Below are positions 7,080 through 7,856 of a DNA stretch of 7,856 bases, in pieces (position 1 is the first letter of the stretch; every line of letters begins with the position of its first letter). The stretch comes from Methylococcales bacterium. Lineage in GTDB: Bacteria > Pseudomonadota > Gammaproteobacteria > Methylococcales > UBA1147. The stretch is from NCBI GenBank assembly GCA_024958995.1, contig JANXGZ010000100.1:1-7856 (forward strand). Direction: 5' to 3'. The position numbers and the translations under genes were made by a program. Under the pieces are notes generated by a model. That model searched no databases. It had not been told where the DNA came from and was given only the letters and a program-made list of their open reading frames with translations.

Positions 7080-7099
7080 CATTGTTCGGCAACATCGCC

Positions 7100-7654
7100 T
7101 TACCCGGCGATCAGCTTGAACAGTCTTTCCCAGTTAAACTGGATGCCCGGGTCGGTTTTCCGTCCGGGTGCGATGTCACTGTGTCCGGCGACCCGATCAC
7201 GGGACAGGGTTGGGTATTGATCGATCAGGCTGAGAATTATCTGCGCGAGCTGGTGGTATTGCACATCCGCAAAGGGTGAATCGTCAGTTCCTTCGAGTTC
7301 GATGCCGATGGAAAAATCGTTGCACCTGGGTTGTCCATCGAAGCTTGATTTTCCCGCGTGCCAGGCCCGCATTGAGAATGGTACGTACTGGGTAATTTCG
7401 CCCGTCCGGCGAACCAGGGCATGGGCTGACACTCTGAGTCTGGAGATCGATACATAGTCGGGGTGCACCTTCGGATCCAGTCGGTTCTGGAACAGTCGGT
7501 CGATGTCTTTGCCTCCAAAGGCTCCGGGTGGCAAACTGATGCAATGGACAACGATCAGGGTTGGCTCACTACCGGCCGGTCTTTCGTCGTGGTTCTCGGA
7601 CGGAACCCTACGTACGTTTTCAAGCCAGTGATTCCTGATGGTGAAATCGTTCAT
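7100..7654 (-). CDS. ampD: 1,6-anhydro-N-acetylmuramyl-L-alanine amidase AmpD
   Basis: AmpD is a cytoplasmic zinc amidase that cuts the stem peptide from 1,6-anhydro-MurNAc during cell-wall recycling; its loss raises inducible AmpC beta-lactamase in species with AmpR. The 184-residue product matches the family length (E. coli 183). Visible blocks are RRVPSENHDERP (15-26), LIVVHCISLPPGAFGG (33-48), LRVSAHALVRRTGEITQYVPF (73-93), RAWHAGKSSFDG (96-107), CNDFSIGIELEGTD (111-124) and AGHSDIAPGRKTDPG (156-170). Zinc ligands are H37, H158 and D168; E119 and K166 match known catalytic residues. The E. coli GHCDIAP has Ser for Cys here, which is not a ligand. The start ATG at 7654-7652 has no good Shine-Dalgarno, and an in-frame TAG five codons upstream rules out an earlier start. 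I see no AmpR or beta-lactamase gene in the window. Confidence 0.96.
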   Translation of the reverse strand: MNDFTIRNHWLENVRRVPSENHDERPAGSEPTLIVVHCISLPPGAFGGKDIDRLFQNRLDPKVHPDYVSISRLRVSAHALVRRTGEITQYVPFSMRAWHAGKSSFDGQPRCNDFSIGIELEGTDDSPFADVQYHQLAQIILSLIDQYPTLSRDRVAGHSDIAPGRKTDPGIQFNWERLFKLIAG

Positions 7655-7667
7655 CCGGATGCTGGGT

Positions 7668-7715
7668 GCCTAGCAGGTTGAGTCCTAGGCGAACAGCAAA
7701 GTCGCTCGGGCCTAG
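7668..7715 (-). repeat. Alternating CTAGGC/GCCTAG inverted repeats in the ampD leader
   Basis: On the forward strand GCCTAG (7668-7673), CTAGGC (7685-7690) and GCCTAG (7710-7715) alternate in orientation. The middle copy can pair with either neighbour, so two mutually exclusive 6-bp hairpins are possible (11-nt and 19-nt loops). The copy nearest ampD lies 14 bases before its ATG. A separate CGCTCG/CGAGCG pair (7703-7708/7728-7733) overlaps the region. Whether this is regulatory or chance cannot be told from the sequence. Confidence 0.4.
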
Positions 7716-7785
7716 ATGCCTTTCATTCGAGCGCCACGTATGCTGTTTTGCCTGTATGAATATCGGGTGTTCCAAATACAGAGTC

Positions 7786-7802
7786 CAAAGGGTACCCGTT
7801 TG
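7786..7802. promoter_or_regulatory. Dyad upstream of the last gene, possible operator
   Basis: CAAA (7786-7789) and TTTG (7799-7802) flank the palindrome GGGTACCC (7790-7797), with one extra G, giving a near-perfect dyad about 30 bases before the ATG at 7831. The position would suit an operator or an mRNA hairpin. I found no strong promoter hexamers around it. This is a weak call made on symmetry alone. Confidence 0.2.
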
Positions 7803-7830
7803 TTGTTTCCGGGTCGACAGGAGAGGAACG

Positions 7831-7856
7831 ATGTATTTTTATACTTCCGAGGCCGA
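7831..7856 (+). CDS. Start of an unidentified gene (partial)
   Basis: ATG at 7831 opens a frame reading MYFYTSEA before the window ends. It is preceded by the purine-rich AGGAGAGGAA (7819-7828), which gives a convincing Shine-Dalgarno at good spacing. I do not recognise the product from eight residues. It is divergent from ampD, with 176 bp between the two starts. It does not resemble the start of FkpB or AmpE as I recall them. That it is a true gene is inferred from the ribosome binding site only. Confidence 0.5.

Noticed and set aside
7014..7099. Intrinsic terminator for lspA or ampD
   Set aside because: The hairpin at 7064-7079 has no T-run on either strand, so I list it only as a hairpin.
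1..7856. Mobile element, CRISPR array, toxin-antitoxin or defence system
   Set aside because: All substantial reading frames are explained by housekeeping genes. I see no transposase, spaced direct repeats, terminal repeats or tRNA in the window.

Overview
This window is a stretch of chromosomal housekeeping DNA from a gammaproteobacterium. Protein similarity recalled from memory and the gene order proB, rpsT (reversed), murJ, ribF, ileS, lspA point to the Pseudomonas/Marinobacter/Chromatiales type of arrangement. I cannot name the genus. I see no mobile element, CRISPR array, tRNA, rRNA or defence-like gene cluster, and no sign of a new multi-gene system.

Layout. Bases 1-114 are the last 37 codons of proB (glutamate 5-kinase), followed by an intrinsic terminator at 174-201. 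The reverse-strand gene rpsT (ribosomal protein S20, 267-533) has a near-consensus sigma-70 promoter at 573-601. Divergent from it is murJ (lipid II flippase), which I start at a CTG codon at 786, because a perfect Shine-Dalgarno sits 7 nt upstream and the missing N-terminus is restored. After a 246-bp non-coding gap with several inverted repeats comes ribF (FAD synthetase, 2571-3521). A 178-bp gap then precedes ileS (isoleucyl-tRNA synthetase, 3700-6525), and lspA (signal peptidase II, 6534-7013) is tightly coupled to it. Convergent on the reverse strand is ampD (anhydro-muramyl-amide amidase, 7100-7654). The window ends 26 bases into an unidentified forward gene that starts at 7831 behind a good ribosome binding site.

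How the genes fit together. murJ (lipid II export) and ampD (recycling of muropeptides in the cytoplasm) both serve peptidoglycan metabolism. lspA matures lipoproteins, ribF makes FMN and FAD, and rpsT and ileS serve translation. ribF-ileS-lspA probably form one transcription unit with some internal signals. The usual followers of lspA in related genomes (fkpB, ispH) are not next to it here.

Most notable points: the likely CTG start of murJ, the absence of a recognisable ribosome binding site before ileS, the structured-looking spacer between murJ and ribF, alternating CTAGGC/GCCTAG repeats in the ampD leader, and the change of gene order after lspA.
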